Part shown: positions 19,058 to 28,076 of the stretch, piece by piece
Position numbering within the stretch: the stretch's first letter is position 1
Layout of the letters: each line of letters starts with the position of its first letter
Assembly (NCBI GenBank): GCA_000508965.1
Contig: BAHV02000014.1
Location: forward strand, 1 to 64,000
Length of the DNA: 64,000 nucleotides
Source of the DNA: Dielma sp000508965
GTDB lineage: Bacteria; Bacillota_I; Bacilli_A; Erysipelotrichales; Erysipelotrichaceae
Direction: 5' to 3'
Program-made: the position numbers and the translations under genes
Notes under the pieces: model-generated
Told to the model about the DNA's origin: nothing
What the model saw: only the letters and a program-made list of their open reading frames with translations
The model's database searches: none

Positions 19058-19518
19058 TTTTTTAATCCTCTACTTTCCAGAAAAACATCAAACAAAATCA
19101 ATAAAACACCGATACATAAAACCGAATCGGCAACATTAAACACTGGGAAATCATAACCAAAGATCACAAAATCCAAGAAATCAATTACATACTGATAAGC
19201 TAAGCGGTCAATAAAATTGCCGATTGTGCCAGCCATCATCATTACCAGCCCCAACTTTGTCAGCTTCTCCGCATTGCTGGTTTTGAAATAAAAATAGCCA
19301 AGCACCAGCAGCGCTGCAATCGAAATCAGATAAAAAAACATCATTTTGCCTTCCAGCATACTCCAGGCAGCACCCGTATTATGGACATAAGTTAATTCAA
19401 AAAACTTACCCAGCACCGGGATGCTTTGACCATATTCCATCGTATTTGCCACAATCAGCTTGGTAATCTGATCCAGTGCGATCAGAGCCAACGCTAAAAT
19501 TCCGTGTTTCTTATTCAT
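19054..19518 (-). CDS. lspA: Lipoprotein signal peptidase
   Basis: A 154-residue signal peptidase II with four membrane segments. The two catalytic Asp lie in GNFIDR and FNVADS, and NTGAAWS is intact. It matures lipoproteins, of which this window encodes at least three. It opens an operon with rluD, the rhomboid gene and comEB. A TATAAT-like box lies about 50 bases upstream of the start. Confidence 0.97.
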   Translation of the reverse strand: MNKKHGILALALIALDQITKLIVANTMEYGQSIPVLGKFFELTYVHNTGAAWSMLEGKMMFFYLISIAALLVLGYFYFKTSNAEKLTKLGLVMMMAGTIGNFIDRLAYQYVIDFLDFVIFGYDFPVFNVADSVLCIGVLLILFDVFLESRGLKK

Positions 19519-19577
19519 TCAAGTCACTCCATTTCAAAACTTCTAGTTCTTATTTTAAACCATGTCTATCATTATAA

Positions 19578-19608
19578 CAAAAAAAACGCCCGAATGGCGT
19601 ATTTTTGA
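19578..19608. terminator. Symmetric hairpin upstream of lspA
   Basis: ACGCC-CGAAT-GGCGT flanked by an A run and a T run, so it could terminate in either direction. Confidence 0.6.
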
Positions 19609-19611
19609 TGA

Positions 19612-19688
19612 TTTTACATAATTTCATGTTCATCAGGAAAGTTTTGCTACAAGGAGGTATGAACAAAGGCAATTGAAATTATGTAAAA
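19612..19688. repeat. Long imperfect palindrome upstream of lspA
   Basis: Perfect 15-bp outer arms (19612-19626 with 19674-19688) continue into 7-bp inner arms (19627-19633 with 19659-19665), with an 8-base bulge on one side and a 25-base loop containing AAGGAGGT. No U tract follows, so it is not a simple terminator. A structured RNA, a MITE-like remnant or a protein-binding site are all possible. Confidence 0.7.
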
Positions 19689-19809
19689 CTTAGTTAATTT
19701 CTTTAACTGATTCTAGTATAACAGAGAAAGAAAATCTTTGCAATAAGATTTTACATTTTATTTCAATTATTTTTATGTAAATTTTCACCATGATGTAAAC
19801 ACATCAATG

Positions 19810-19838
19810 AATAAAAGAAAAGACGCGATTGCGTCGAT
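19810..19838 (-). terminator. Terminator after dUTPase gene
   Basis: Minus strand GACGC-AATC-GCGTC followed by TTTTCTTTT at the stop of the dUTPase-like gene. Confidence 0.75.
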
Positions 19839-20329
19839 TAGTAATTGGTATCTTGACGATGGTGATTCTCTTGATTTTTCAGCAAGTAATGTTCGCGGAT
19901 GTCCTCAGCGGTATAACCCAAGCGCTGAGCGATGCCCAGATAATATCCAAAGCATTGATGATAGTGCGCTAAATCAAAATGCTGATGAAAGTCTAAGCAA
20001 AGCTCATACATTTCAAGATAAGCCTCCGTCAAATCCTCGCTCGCTTCAATACTGGCAATGTGATCAGAAGGATCTTTTAAATCAATGCCCAACGAAAGCA
20101 AGAAATGAATTCCGTCAGCGTATTCCTCAAGAATCACGGGTGCCGGACTTGGCCCCTTAACGCTCCAAAATTTAAAGCAGCGGGTTTCATTCACACACTC
20201 GCCAAGTTCAACAAGCAAGGCCAAACGGCGGCGGATCGATGTTCCCTCTCGAGTCAATGAAAATTTTTGATAGATTTCTTCATCCAAACCATTCTGCAGC
20301 TGATACAGATCATTAACCTTTAACTGCAT
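19838..20329 (-). CDS. All-alpha dUTP diphosphatase-like protein
   Basis: A 163-residue protein of the dimeric, all-helical dUTPase/NTP-pyrophosphatase type (as in Bacillus YosS-unrelated phage and MazG-like enzymes). The magnesium-site pattern is visible: ELGECVNE near residue 41, KFWS, and EEYADGIH near 68. It would convert dUTP to dUMP and pyrophosphate. It is the last gene of a three-gene operon and overlaps the TSCPD gene by 17 bases. Confidence 0.82.
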   Translation of the reverse strand: MQLKVNDLYQLQNGLDEEIYQKFSLTREGTSIRRRLALLVELGECVNETRCFKFWSVKGPSPAPVILEEYADGIHFLLSLGIDLKDPSDHIASIEASEDLTEAYLEMYELCLDFHQHFDLAHYHQCFGYYLGIAQRLGYTAEDIREHYLLKNQENHHRQDTNY

Positions 20330-20582
20330 GCTGCTGCTCCTTATATAATTTCAACGCGCAGGCGATTTGATCCGGACATGAAGTCTTTTTAAAACCGCAC
20401 TGAATGCCTTCAAAGGCTTCAATCACTTCATCAATTGTCTTATTGCGGATTATGCTTGCAATCCCTTTAAGATTACCGTCACAGCCATTCATGACCTGTA
20501 AAGATTTTATAATGTTACCTTCAATTTCAAAGTCCATCCTAGTTGAACAGACACCCCTTGTACGATATGAATATTTCTCCAT
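20313..20582 (-). CDS. TSCPD-domain protein
   Basis: An 89-residue protein whose C-terminal part contains TSCPDQ, the motif naming the TSCPD family; CSTRMDF and NGCDGN supply further conserved Cys. The same fold occurs at the end of some ribonucleotide reductases, and stand-alone forms have no settled function, possibly metal binding. It sits between the Gx transporter and the dUTPase gene. Confidence 0.85.
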   Translation of the reverse strand: MEKYSYRTRGVCSTRMDFEIEGNIIKSLQVMNGCDGNLKGIASIIRNKTIDEVIEAFEGIQCGFKKTSCPDQIACALKLYKEQQHAVKG

Positions 20583-20590
20583 AATTCCTC

Positions 20591-21088
20591 CTATTTTAAT
20601 CGTTTCACAACCATCTGTGAAATAATACCCGTTACGATTCCAGTCGGCACACTCAGCAGCAGCAAAACCGGCAGATAGAATATCATCCGAATCTGGTTAT
20701 ACAAATAAACTGCCATTAAAATCTGACCGATGCAGTGAAAAGCACTGGCACCGATACTGACGCCGATCGGACTGAGCCTGATCTTATTATGCAGCAGAAT
20801 CGCCATCGCTGTCGACAGTACCACACCGCTTAATGAGAGCCAGAAAACATGACCGAGAATCGTACCCGTCAGCAAGCTGGAAATCATGACGCGCATAAAA
20901 TTTACAGTAATCATCGTTTTGCTGTCAAACTTGAATAAGGCAATCAGGCCGACGATATTCGCAAGGCCTAATTTAAAACCCGGTACAACAAATTCTGCCG
21001 GATTCCAAACCATGCCTTCAACGGTATGAAAAACAACGGATAAGGCAATCATCATTGCAACCATTGTCAATTTTTTAGTATTTCTCAT
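20591..21088 (-). CDS. Gx transporter family (HepS-I/EetB-like) membrane protein
   Basis: A 165-residue integral membrane protein of the family annotated as heptaprenyl-diphosphate synthase component I or Gx transporter, resembling ECF-type S components; EetB of flavin-based electron transfer in Listeria belongs here as I recall. Five or six hydrophobic segments are seen. I chose the ATG with AGGAGTG six bases upstream rather than a TTG three codons earlier. An FMN-binding lipoprotein gene lies directly upstream on the same strand. Confidence 0.8.
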   Translation of the reverse strand: MRNTKKLTMVAMMIALSVVFHTVEGMVWNPAEFVVPGFKLGLANIVGLIALFKFDSKTMITVNFMRVMISSLLTGTILGHVFWLSLSGVVLSTAMAILLHNKIRLSPIGVSIGASAFHCIGQILMAVYLYNQIRMIFYLPVLLLLSVPTGIVTGIISQMVVKRLK

Positions 21089-21138
21089 GAACAACACTCC
21101 TGTTAATTAATTATACATGAGTTAATTTTAATTGCAAT

Positions 21139-21179
21139 GAAAAAAGCAAGGCCGCTTCTCTTAAAGTGACCTTGCTTAA
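21139..21179 (-). terminator. Terminator after FMN-binding lipoprotein gene
   Basis: Minus strand AAGCAAGG...CCTTGCTT followed by TTTT. Confidence 0.75.
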
Positions 21180-21181
21180 CA

Positions 21182-21598
21182 TTACTTCGCAGCTTTTACA
21201 GCTTGGTTAGCAGCTTCTACGATATCCTTGATACCGATAGTGCAGCCAGATAATACATCTTCTGAAACGGCTTTACCATTTTCATCCATTTCAATTTCAG
21301 TTGTATTATTTTCAACCATATAATTTTCTAAGAATTCAGCTTGTTCAAACCATTCTTTACCAATTGATGAAGCTTGCTTCATGTTATAAGCTTCTTTCAA
21401 TTCTTTTTTGCTATCAGAACCTTTATTCGCTTGGTCAATTGAAACCGCAGTCAATTTATCGCCTTCTAAAGTAACAGTAACTGTTGTCTTATCAGAATCT
21501 GTTTCAATTTCTCCTGTACCAGTTTTAGATACCGGAGCAGTATTGTTGCTGCATCCAACTAATGCCAGCACCATTAATAATACGCTTAACTTTTTCAT
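21182..21598 (-). CDS. FMN-binding-domain lipoprotein
   Basis: A 138-residue lipoprotein: signal peptide with lipobox ending at C16 (LALVGC), a short linker and one FMN-binding domain. The flavinylation-type motif reads DVLSGCT with T120 as the candidate acceptor; the usual Ala before Thr is Cys. Such domains carry FMN attached by ApbE and pass electrons outside the cell, as in PplA. I placed the start at the ATG with GGGAGGT upstream, 18 codons inside the longest frame. No ApbE or NADH dehydrogenase gene is in the window. Confidence 0.8.
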   Translation of the reverse strand: MKKLSVLLMVLALVGCSNNTAPVSKTGTGEIETDSDKTTVTVTLEGDKLTAVSIDQANKGSDSKKELKEAYNMKQASSIGKEWFEQAEFLENYMVENNTTEIEMDENGKAVSEDVLSGCTIGIKDIVEAANQAVKAAK

Positions 21599-21682
21599 AA
21601 ATAATACCTCCCGTAGGCTTTCAATATAGCACTCGGTATTATTATGTGTCAATTGTATCGTCGCTATACACCTGAGTGATTT

Positions 21683-22183
21683 TTATTCGCAATAAGTGAT
21701 TCTTTCAGGCTTAAAAATATCCTTCATTTCCTTCCGTTCCGCAGCATAACCCACCGCCACGACCGCTACCGGCAGCCATTCCTCAGGCAGATCAAACGCA
21801 GAACGAAATGCCTTGATGCGGCCCTCATCGGGAGCAATCGCACACCAGCATGTACCAAGATCAAGATCAGTGGCACTCAGCAGCATATTCATGATTGCCG
21901 CCGAACAGTCGCAATAAATAAATGCATCTTTTTTAGTTATAGCTCGGTCCCCAGATACAATGATTGCACAGGGAGCCGTTTTCATCATAGTAGTATAAGG
22001 ATGATAAGTCGGTATCTGCGTTAATTTTTCCCGGTTAGTTACCACCGTAAAATGCCAGGGCATCAAATTCATAGCACTTGGCGCCAGCATGGCGGCCTGC
22101 AGAAGTTCATTGATTTTTTCTGACTCTACCGGTTTGTTTAGATAACTGCGGATACTTCTTCTTTTTTTAATCGCTTCAATCAT
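21683..22183 (-). CDS. Nitroreductase family flavoprotein
   Basis: A 166-residue FMN-dependent nitroreductase-like protein with the N-terminal RRSIRSYL pattern, the PSAMNLMPWHF substrate loop and the GTCWCAI segment near residue 108. Members reduce nitro compounds, quinones or flavins with NAD(P)H; the physiological substrate is unknown. Its start overlaps the glpK stop by one base, so it is probably co-transcribed with glycerol kinase. Confidence 0.9.
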   Translation of the reverse strand: MIEAIKKRRSIRSYLNKPVESEKINELLQAAMLAPSAMNLMPWHFTVVTNREKLTQIPTYHPYTTMMKTAPCAIIVSGDRAITKKDAFIYCDCSAAIMNMLLSATDLDLGTCWCAIAPDEGRIKAFRSAFDLPEEWLPVAVVAVGYAAERKEMKDIFKPERITYCE

Positions 22184-23667
22184 CAGAATTTCATGGCTGC
22201 TTCAATGGCGCGATGCCAGCCTTCAAGCAGCTTCCTCCTTTCTTCTTCATTAATGGTTGCCGTAAACTGACTGCCGCTCTTGAAATTATCGATAATTTCT
22301 TGTTTATCCTTCCAGAAACCTACCGCCAGACCAGCCAGACAGGCAGCCCCTAAGGCGGTTGTCTCACTGATTAATGAACGATGGACATCACAGTTGGAAA
22401 TATCACTTTGAAACTGCATCAAGAAATCATTCTTACTGGCGCCGCCGTCAACCTTTAAAGCTGTCAGCTTCATGCCAGCATCCTTCTGCATCGCCTGCAG
22501 AACATCTTCAGTCTGATATGCCAATGACTCCAAGGTAGCGCGGATGAGGTGATCCTGACTCGTACCGCGGGTCAAGCCAAAAATCGCGCCCCGGCATGAC
22601 GGCAGCCAATAAGGCGCCCCAAGGCCAGTAAAAGCCGGCACCACATATACGCCATCACTGCTTTTAACTGCCAGCGAACGGCGATATGTCTCCGAAGAAT
22701 CTTGAATGATTTTTAAGCCATCGCGCAGCCACTGAATAGCTGCCCCGGCCACAAACACACTGCCCTCCAACACATAGTTTACCTCACTGCCGATTTTCCA
22801 GCCCGCACAGGAAAGCAGGCCGTGCTTTGAATGAATAATCTGACTGCCGGTATTCATCAACAGAAAACAGCCGGTACCGTAGGTATTTTTGACACTGCCC
22901 GGTGCATAGCACGTCTGGCCAAACAATGCCGCCTGCTGATCGCCGACCGCTGCCGCAATTGGTATCTGCACACCGAACAAAGAAGCGTCACTCAAGCCAT
23001 AGACACAGGAGGTATCCTTGATTTCAGGCAATAAACAACGCGGAATGTTCCATAATTCAAGCAGTTCCTCATCATAATCAAGCGTATGCAGATTCATTAA
23101 TAAGGTTCTAGACGCATTGCTGACGTCCGTGACATGTACCTTGCCGCCCGTCAATTTCCAAATCAGAAATGAATCTACCGTGCCAAAACACAGCTCGCCT
23201 CGCTCGGCTCTCGCCTGCGCTCCTTCTACATGATCCAGTATATAACGGATCTTGCTGGCACTGAAATACGGATCTAAAACCAAGCCGGTTTTTTCAAAAA
23301 ATAAGGGCTCGTATCCCTTTTGCTTCATTTCCTGACAGTAGCAATCACTTTGCCGGCTCTGCCAAACAATCGCCATATAAATCGGCTGGCCAGTCAATTT
23401 ATCCCAGAGTATCGTTGTTTCACGCTGATTGGTGATACCGATGGCCGCAACATCTTCCATCTTTAAATTAGCCGCTGCCACAGCTTCGCTGATGACGCCT
23501 ACCGTTGAAGACCAAATGGTATTCGCATTTTGTTCGACCCAAGATGGATGCGGATAAAAATTCTCACATTCCCGCTGGGCCGTTGCCTGCAGATTGCCAT
23601 GCTTGTCAAATAAAATCGCGCGGGTACTTGTTGTCCCCTGATCAATCGCTAAGATATATTTTTCCAT
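22183..23667 (-). CDS. glpK: Glycerol kinase
   Basis: A 494-residue FGGY-family kinase that makes glycerol 3-phosphate. The ATP-site pattern AIDQGTTSTRAI is at the N-terminus and the second signature is near GGASKNDFLMQFQSD. Length is typical. The ATG chosen has GAGGGTG eight bases upstream; the longer frame begins at a TTG without support. No glpF or glpD is adjacent, unlike common glp operons. Confidence 0.96.
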   Translation of the reverse strand: MEKYILAIDQGTTSTRAILFDKHGNLQATAQRECENFYPHPSWVEQNANTIWSSTVGVISEAVAAANLKMEDVAAIGITNQRETTILWDKLTGQPIYMAIVWQSRQSDCYCQEMKQKGYEPLFFEKTGLVLDPYFSASKIRYILDHVEGAQARAERGELCFGTVDSFLIWKLTGGKVHVTDVSNASRTLLMNLHTLDYDEELLELWNIPRCLLPEIKDTSCVYGLSDASLFGVQIPIAAAVGDQQAALFGQTCYAPGSVKNTYGTGCFLLMNTGSQIIHSKHGLLSCAGWKIGSEVNYVLEGSVFVAGAAIQWLRDGLKIIQDSSETYRRSLAVKSSDGVYVVPAFTGLGAPYWLPSCRGAIFGLTRGTSQDHLIRATLESLAYQTEDVLQAMQKDAGMKLTALKVDGGASKNDFLMQFQSDISNCDVHRSLISETTALGAACLAGLAVGFWKDKQEIIDNFKSGSQFTATINEEERRKLLEGWHRAIEAAMKF

Positions 23668-23728
23668 GTTTACACCCTCTTGAATCAATTATAGCATAAA
23701 ATCTTCTGTAACCGTTTACTGCTTCCAA

Positions 23729-23763
23729 GAAAAAAATCCCGGGAATGATTACTCCCAGGATAA
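23729..23763 (-). terminator. Terminator after flotillin gene
   Basis: Minus strand ATCCTGGGA...TCCCGGGAT with TTTTTTT. Confidence 0.8.
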
Positions 23764-25302
23764 TTTTTCTTCTTTTTTAACTTCCGGTTTAACTTCAGCT
23801 TTCACTTCCGGTTCAGCGACAGCTTCCGTTTTTTCACTTTCTTTTGGTGTTACTGCCGCTTTTACCGCCTCAACACTTTCCGGTGACAGCTTGATGTTGC
23901 GGTTTACCTTCGCATCATAGGTCTGTCCTTTTAATACATCAGTAATATCAAAACCGGTCATTTCCTTTACTGATTCAATTGTCTGTGTCAAAACCTTAGT
24001 CACATTACTGGCTATGCCGGCAGTACCTTCACCGCTGCCGCCGTCCATAACGATAACCTTATCGATATTAGCCAACGGTTCAGCAATCGCAGCTGCCATC
24101 TGCGGCAATTGTTCAACAACCTTGCTGAGCATCGCAGCATTATTAAACTGCTGATAAGCTTCGGCTTGTTTCTGCAGACTTTCAGCCTCCGCAATACCTT
24201 TTAAACGAATGGCTTCCGCCTCCGCAGCACCGGTCTGGCGAATAACCTCCGCCTCGGCGGCACCTTCCTTGCGTCTGGCTTCCGCAAGTGCTTCAGCCTT
24301 GGCAATTTCTTCATACTTATTAGCGTCGGCTTCAAGCTGACGCTGTGTCTTAGCTGCTTCCGCCGGCTTCAAAACCGTCTCCTGCAATTCGATTTCTTTA
24401 CGCAGTGCCTTCTGTTTAGCTAATTCAGTCGCTCTTTGCTGTTCCAAAATTTCCGCGTCTTTTTCTTTATCAATAACCATTTTACGGGTTGTTTCCTGCT
24501 GGATCTTATACGCTAAATCAGCTTCAGCAGTCTTCGTATCCTGCTCCTGCTTAAAGCTTGCAACCTGCACCGCCTGATTTTTGCGGGCTTCTTCAATTTT
24601 AACTTGCGCCTCAATCTTTGCCTGCTCACCAAGCCGTCTTGATTCAGCAGTTTTGATATCCGCTTCCTTCGCAGCCTCAGCCTCCGCAATCGTCGCATCC
24701 TTCTTCACTTCCGCGATTTTTTTAGCACCTAAGGCCTTTAAGAAGCCGTTCTTATCATCAATATCCTTAATCGTTAAAACAACGATCTGCAGACCCATAC
24801 GGCCCAATACATCTTCAGCCACATCCTCAACCTTACTGGAGAACATATCACGATTTTTATATATTTCTTCTACCGACATTGTAGCGATGATTTCACGCAG
24901 GTTACCTTCAATAACATCGGTAACTGTTGTACGGATATTGTCAACCGTCTTACTGATTGACGCTGAGTCGAATTGTTCAACAGCCTTATAAATATTTTCA
25001 GGATTATTGATAATCTTTACGACAGCCGTACCAGTTGTTGTAATTGGTACACCTTCACAGTCCATAACATCCTCTGTTGTAAATGTGATAGGAATGTTTT
25101 CCAATGAAACAATATCAATTCTTTCAAAAAACGGAATGACTAATCCCGCTTTACCGGTAATGATTCTTTTTGTAAAGCCGGTGATGACAGCCGCTTTGTC
25201 CTGCGGTACTTTTCGCCAGCAAAGCGAAATCAGAATCAGCACAACAGCTATAATAAGAAGAATCGGCAATACTGACGCTAATACTTCAAAAATTCTATTC
25301 AT
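23749..25302 (-). CDS. Flotillin-like SPFH protein
   Basis: A 517-residue membrane scaffold: an N-terminal hairpin-type hydrophobic segment (about 5-27), an SPFH/PHB domain (to about 210), a long coiled coil rich in Glu-Ala-Lys repeats (AEAEAIR type, about 210-420) and a variable tail. Flotillins organise membrane microdomains in Bacillus (FloT/YuaG). The ATG with AGGGG upstream was chosen over one 13 codons earlier. The NfeD-like partner found next to floT in Bacillus is not here. Confidence 0.92.
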   Translation of the reverse strand: MNRIFEVLASVLPILLIIAVVLILISLCWRKVPQDKAAVITGFTKRIITGKAGLVIPFFERIDIVSLENIPITFTTEDVMDCEGVPITTTGTAVVKIINNPENIYKAVEQFDSASISKTVDNIRTTVTDVIEGNLREIIATMSVEEIYKNRDMFSSKVEDVAEDVLGRMGLQIVVLTIKDIDDKNGFLKALGAKKIAEVKKDATIAEAEAAKEADIKTAESRRLGEQAKIEAQVKIEEARKNQAVQVASFKQEQDTKTAEADLAYKIQQETTRKMVIDKEKDAEILEQQRATELAKQKALRKEIELQETVLKPAEAAKTQRQLEADANKYEEIAKAEALAEARRKEGAAEAEVIRQTGAAEAEAIRLKGIAEAESLQKQAEAYQQFNNAAMLSKVVEQLPQMAAAIAEPLANIDKVIVMDGGSGEGTAGIASNVTKVLTQTIESVKEMTGFDITDVLKGQTYDAKVNRNIKLSPESVEAVKAAVTPKESEKTEAVAEPEVKAEVKPEVKKEEKLSWE

Positions 25303-25410
25303 TCTCTTTACCCCTCTTTCTAAGTTGATACCATTATACAATATTCTGATTTTGAAAATACTTTCTAAATTGTAATAATGACAAAAAGGTAATGAAATGA
25401 TGAAAAGCGT

Positions 25411-25776
25411 TTATTTCTGCATCTGTCTGCCAAGCCAAGTCATGATGACTTCGACTATATATTCCTGCTCGGCCTGACTTAATTTCCGATGCTTAGGGAT
25501 ACCATGCCATTTTTCAAGACAGCCGCGGCAGCACACGGCACACGCATGCTGAGCAATAAATACCGGATGTCCCCGCATAGGTGTCTGTTTGCCATCATTT
25601 AGAGGTTCAGCTGCAGCTAATCGCTTGGCAACAAAATCTTCAGCATGGCGGCGAATGGTGGGCAGACCTTTTGCTTCGATATAAGTCAGTTCGTTCACCT
25701 TTAACTGAAACCGGCTGCGAAACGCTGATTTTGATAAACGTTGAAATAATTCATTCATAGATCTCGGTGCTGGCAT
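25411..25776 (-). CDS. DUF4186-like zinc-finger protein
   Basis: A 121-residue protein with the sequence HPVFIAQHACAVCCRGC followed by WHGIPK, characteristic of DUF4186; the Cys and His suggest a bound metal. Function is unknown. The ATG with GGAAGTGAG upstream is preferred. It follows pyrE after a hairpin terminator, so expression with the pyr operon would need read-through. Confidence 0.8.
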   Translation of the reverse strand: MPAPRSMNELFQRLSKSAFRSRFQLKVNELTYIEAKGLPTIRRHAEDFVAKRLAAAEPLNDGKQTPMRGHPVFIAQHACAVCCRGCLEKWHGIPKHRKLSQAEQEYIVEVIMTWLGRQMQK

Positions 25777-25794
25777 AAACTCACTTCCTTTATT

Positions 25795-25826
25795 TTTAAA
25801 AGAAAAACGGCATTGTGCCGCTTTCA
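25795..25826 (-). terminator. Terminator after pyrE
   Basis: Minus strand CGGCA-CAA-TGCCG followed by TTTTTCTTTT. Confidence 0.75.
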
Positions 25827-25829
25827 TTA

Positions 25830-26465
25830 TTATTTAGTCATCCAGCTTTCATCTTTTGGATCTTGTTTCCAGGCTTTCAGCTTTTCAAGATCTTCAGCCT
25901 TAATATAATCAAGCTCTAAAGCCGTTTCAATCAGTGCGTCATAATTGCTTAATGTCACAAACGGACAGTCAATTGAACCAAAGTTATTAACAGCATCCTG
26001 CAGCTGATAAGAGAAGATAGCCGCTACACCTAAAACAACCGCCCCAGCTTCACGCAGTGCTTCTACCACACCGATACAGCTGCCGCCAGTCGAAATCAAG
26101 TCTTCCACAACAACAACCTTCTGACCAGGCAAAACACGGCCTTCAATCTTGTTTTCCTTGCCGTGTGTCTTATTAGAAGAACGTACGTAACCCATTGGAA
26201 TGCCCATAACATCAGCTGTCAAAGCAGCCATCGGGATACCAGCGGTCGCCGTTCCCATGATAACCTCAACTTCCGGATATGCCTTCTTGATTAAATCAAC
26301 TAAACCATTTTTAACTAAATCTCTTTTTTCCGGAAAAGAGAGCACTAAACGATTGTCACAATAGATCGGGCTTTTGATGCCGCTTGCCCACGTAAATGGT
26401 TCATTTGGTCTTAAAAAGACAGCCTTAACATCCAATAAGCTTTTCGCAATTTCCTTTTCAATCAT
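25830..26465 (-). CDS. pyrE: Orotate phosphoribosyltransferase
   Basis: A 211-residue PRTase that joins orotate and PRPP to give OMP. The PRPP-binding motif VVVVEDLISTGGS lies near residue 118. It is the last biosynthetic gene of the operon, starting one base after pyrF, and is followed by a terminator. Confidence 0.97.
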   Translation of the reverse strand: MIEKEIAKSLLDVKAVFLRPNEPFTWASGIKSPIYCDNRLVLSFPEKRDLVKNGLVDLIKKAYPEVEVIMGTATAGIPMAALTADVMGIPMGYVRSSNKTHGKENKIEGRVLPGQKVVVVEDLISTGGSCIGVVEALREAGAVVLGVAAIFSYQLQDAVNNFGSIDCPFVTLSNYDALIETALELDYIKAEDLEKLKAWKQDPKDESWMTK

Positions 26466-26466
26466 C

Positions 26467-27168
26467 TTATTTTCCCTCCATTACCGCTTCAATCTGATGA
26501 TAAGTAGCCAGCGGATCAGCACTCTTCGTAATTGAACGGCCTACAACGATCAAGTCACAGCCTTCTTCTTTCGCAACCTCTGGAGTTGCGACACGCTTTT
26601 GATCATCTTTAGAATCAGTTGCTAAACGAATACCCGGTGTAACGGTCAGGAAATCCTCACCGCATGCTTCATGAATCGCCTTGGCTTCTAATACTGAACA
26701 TACAACACCGTCAAGACCGCTGTCCTTAGCCAGCTTCGCATAAGCGATAACGACTTCTTTTAAATCACGTTCAATCAGCAATTCCTTTTCCATCGCTTCC
26801 TGAGAAGTAGATGTTAACTGAGTAACACCGATGCAGAGCGGACGTTTGCCATTTACCGCACCCTCATGCAGTCCTTCAATAGCAGCTTTCATCATCGTGC
26901 TGCCGCCGGCACAGTGAAGATTTACAATATCGACATCCAGCTTCGCTAGATTTTTCATTGCCTGTTTTACCGTATTAGGGATATCGTGAAGTTTCAGATC
27001 AAGGAAAATCTTATGTCCCATGGCTTTAATTTCACGAACAATTTCAAAACCAAATGAATAAGTCAGCTCCATGCCGATCTTGACGTAAATTGGTTCATTA
27101 AATTTTAATAAAAATTCATAAACTTCCTTTCTTGTTGAAAAGTCTAATGCTACGATTGTTTTACTCAT
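26467..27168 (-). CDS. pyrF: OMP decarboxylase
   Basis: A 233-residue TIM-barrel enzyme that makes UMP from OMP. The catalytic Lys/Asp block LDLKLHDIPNT is present near residue 56. The start overlaps pyrD by four bases. Confidence 0.97.
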   Translation of the reverse strand: MSKTIVALDFSTRKEVYEFLLKFNEPIYVKIGMELTYSFGFEIVREIKAMGHKIFLDLKLHDIPNTVKQAMKNLAKLDVDIVNLHCAGGSTMMKAAIEGLHEGAVNGKRPLCIGVTQLTSTSQEAMEKELLIERDLKEVVIAYAKLAKDSGLDGVVCSVLEAKAIHEACGEDFLTVTPGIRLATDSKDDQKRVATPEVAKEEGCDLIVVGRSITKSADPLATYHQIEAVMEGK

Positions 27169-28076
27169 TGTTGATGACTCCTTCCAGTTACTTCCTTTAC
27201 GGAATTATATCCGTATTTTGCTAAAACACGAGGCAGATCCTCAATAATTTTGACACATGTCATCGGATCTTTGAAATTGGCAGCGCCAACCTCTACCGCA
27301 CTCGCCCCTGCCACTAAGAATTCTACCACATCTTCTGCAGTTTCGATACCTCCAACACCAATAATCGGAATATTTACTGCCTGATAAGTCTGATAAATCA
27401 TGCGCAAAGCGACAGGCTTGATGGCCGGACCGCTTAAACCGCCGGTAAGATTGGCTAAAATCGGCTTGCCGCTGCGTTTGTCAAAGCGCATGCCAAGCAA
27501 TGTATTAATCATGACGATCCCGTCAGCGCCGGCTTCCTCAACCGCTTTGGCAATCGATACGATATCGGTGACATTCGGTGACAGCTTCACATAGACAGGC
27601 TTCTTACTGACCGCCTTAACTTTTCGGGTAAGCAATGCCGCCGTATCCGGATCGGTACCGAAAGCAGCCCCGCCATGTTTGACATTCGGACAGGAAATAT
27701 TCAGTTCGATCACATTGACACAATCATGCTGTGAGATCCGTTTTGCCGTCTCTACATAATCTTCAACGCTGCTGCCCGCAACATTGGCCAATACCTCTAC
27801 ATCAAACTGCGCGAGCCATGGCAGCTCCTTTTCAATAATTACGTCAACCCCTGGATTTTGCAGACCGATAGCATTCAGCATGCCGGCAGGTGTTTCGGCG
27901 ATTCTCGGTGTCGGATTGCCAAACCGTCTTGCCAGAGTTGCTGATTTAATAGCAATGCCGCCCAAACGGCTCAGATCATAAAGCTCATTCAGTTCATGGC
28001 CGAAGCCGCAGCAGCCCGAAGCCGGTATGATTGGATTCTTAAGATTTAAACCAGGCAGATTTACGGACAGCTCCAT
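27165..28076 (-). CDS. pyrD: Dihydroorotate dehydrogenase, catalytic subunit (type 1B)
   Basis: A 303-residue FMN enzyme that oxidises dihydroorotate. The base Cys in ELNISCPN marks class 1B, which works as a heterotetramer with PyrK and NAD. The adjacent pyrK, overlapping by one base, confirms the class. Confidence 0.97.
   Translation of the reverse strand: MELSVNLPGLNLKNPIIPASGCCGFGHELNELYDLSRLGGIAIKSATLARRFGNPTPRIAETPAGMLNAIGLQNPGVDVIIEKELPWLAQFDVEVLANVAGSSVEDYVETAKRISQHDCVNVIELNISCPNVKHGGAAFGTDPDTAALLTRKVKAVSKKPVYVKLSPNVTDIVSIAKAVEEAGADGIVMINTLLGMRFDKRSGKPILANLTGGLSGPAIKPVALRMIYQTYQAVNIPIIGVGGIETAEDVVEFLVAGASAVEVGAANFKDPMTCVKIIEDLPRVLAKYGYNSVKEVTGRSHQQ

Larger units (their letters stand above)
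19519..19837. other. Intergenic region rich in inverted repeats
   Basis: No gene seen in 319 bases. It holds a symmetric hairpin near lspA, a long palindrome, and five copies of ATGTAAA or its complement (19613-19619, 19681-19687, 19750-19756, 19775-19781, 19793-19799). Confidence 0.6.

Noticed and set aside
19612..19688. Hammerhead ribozyme suggested by CTGATGA near GAAA on the minus strand of the palindrome
   Set aside because: Only four bases separate the two core motifs, so stem II cannot form; coincidental.
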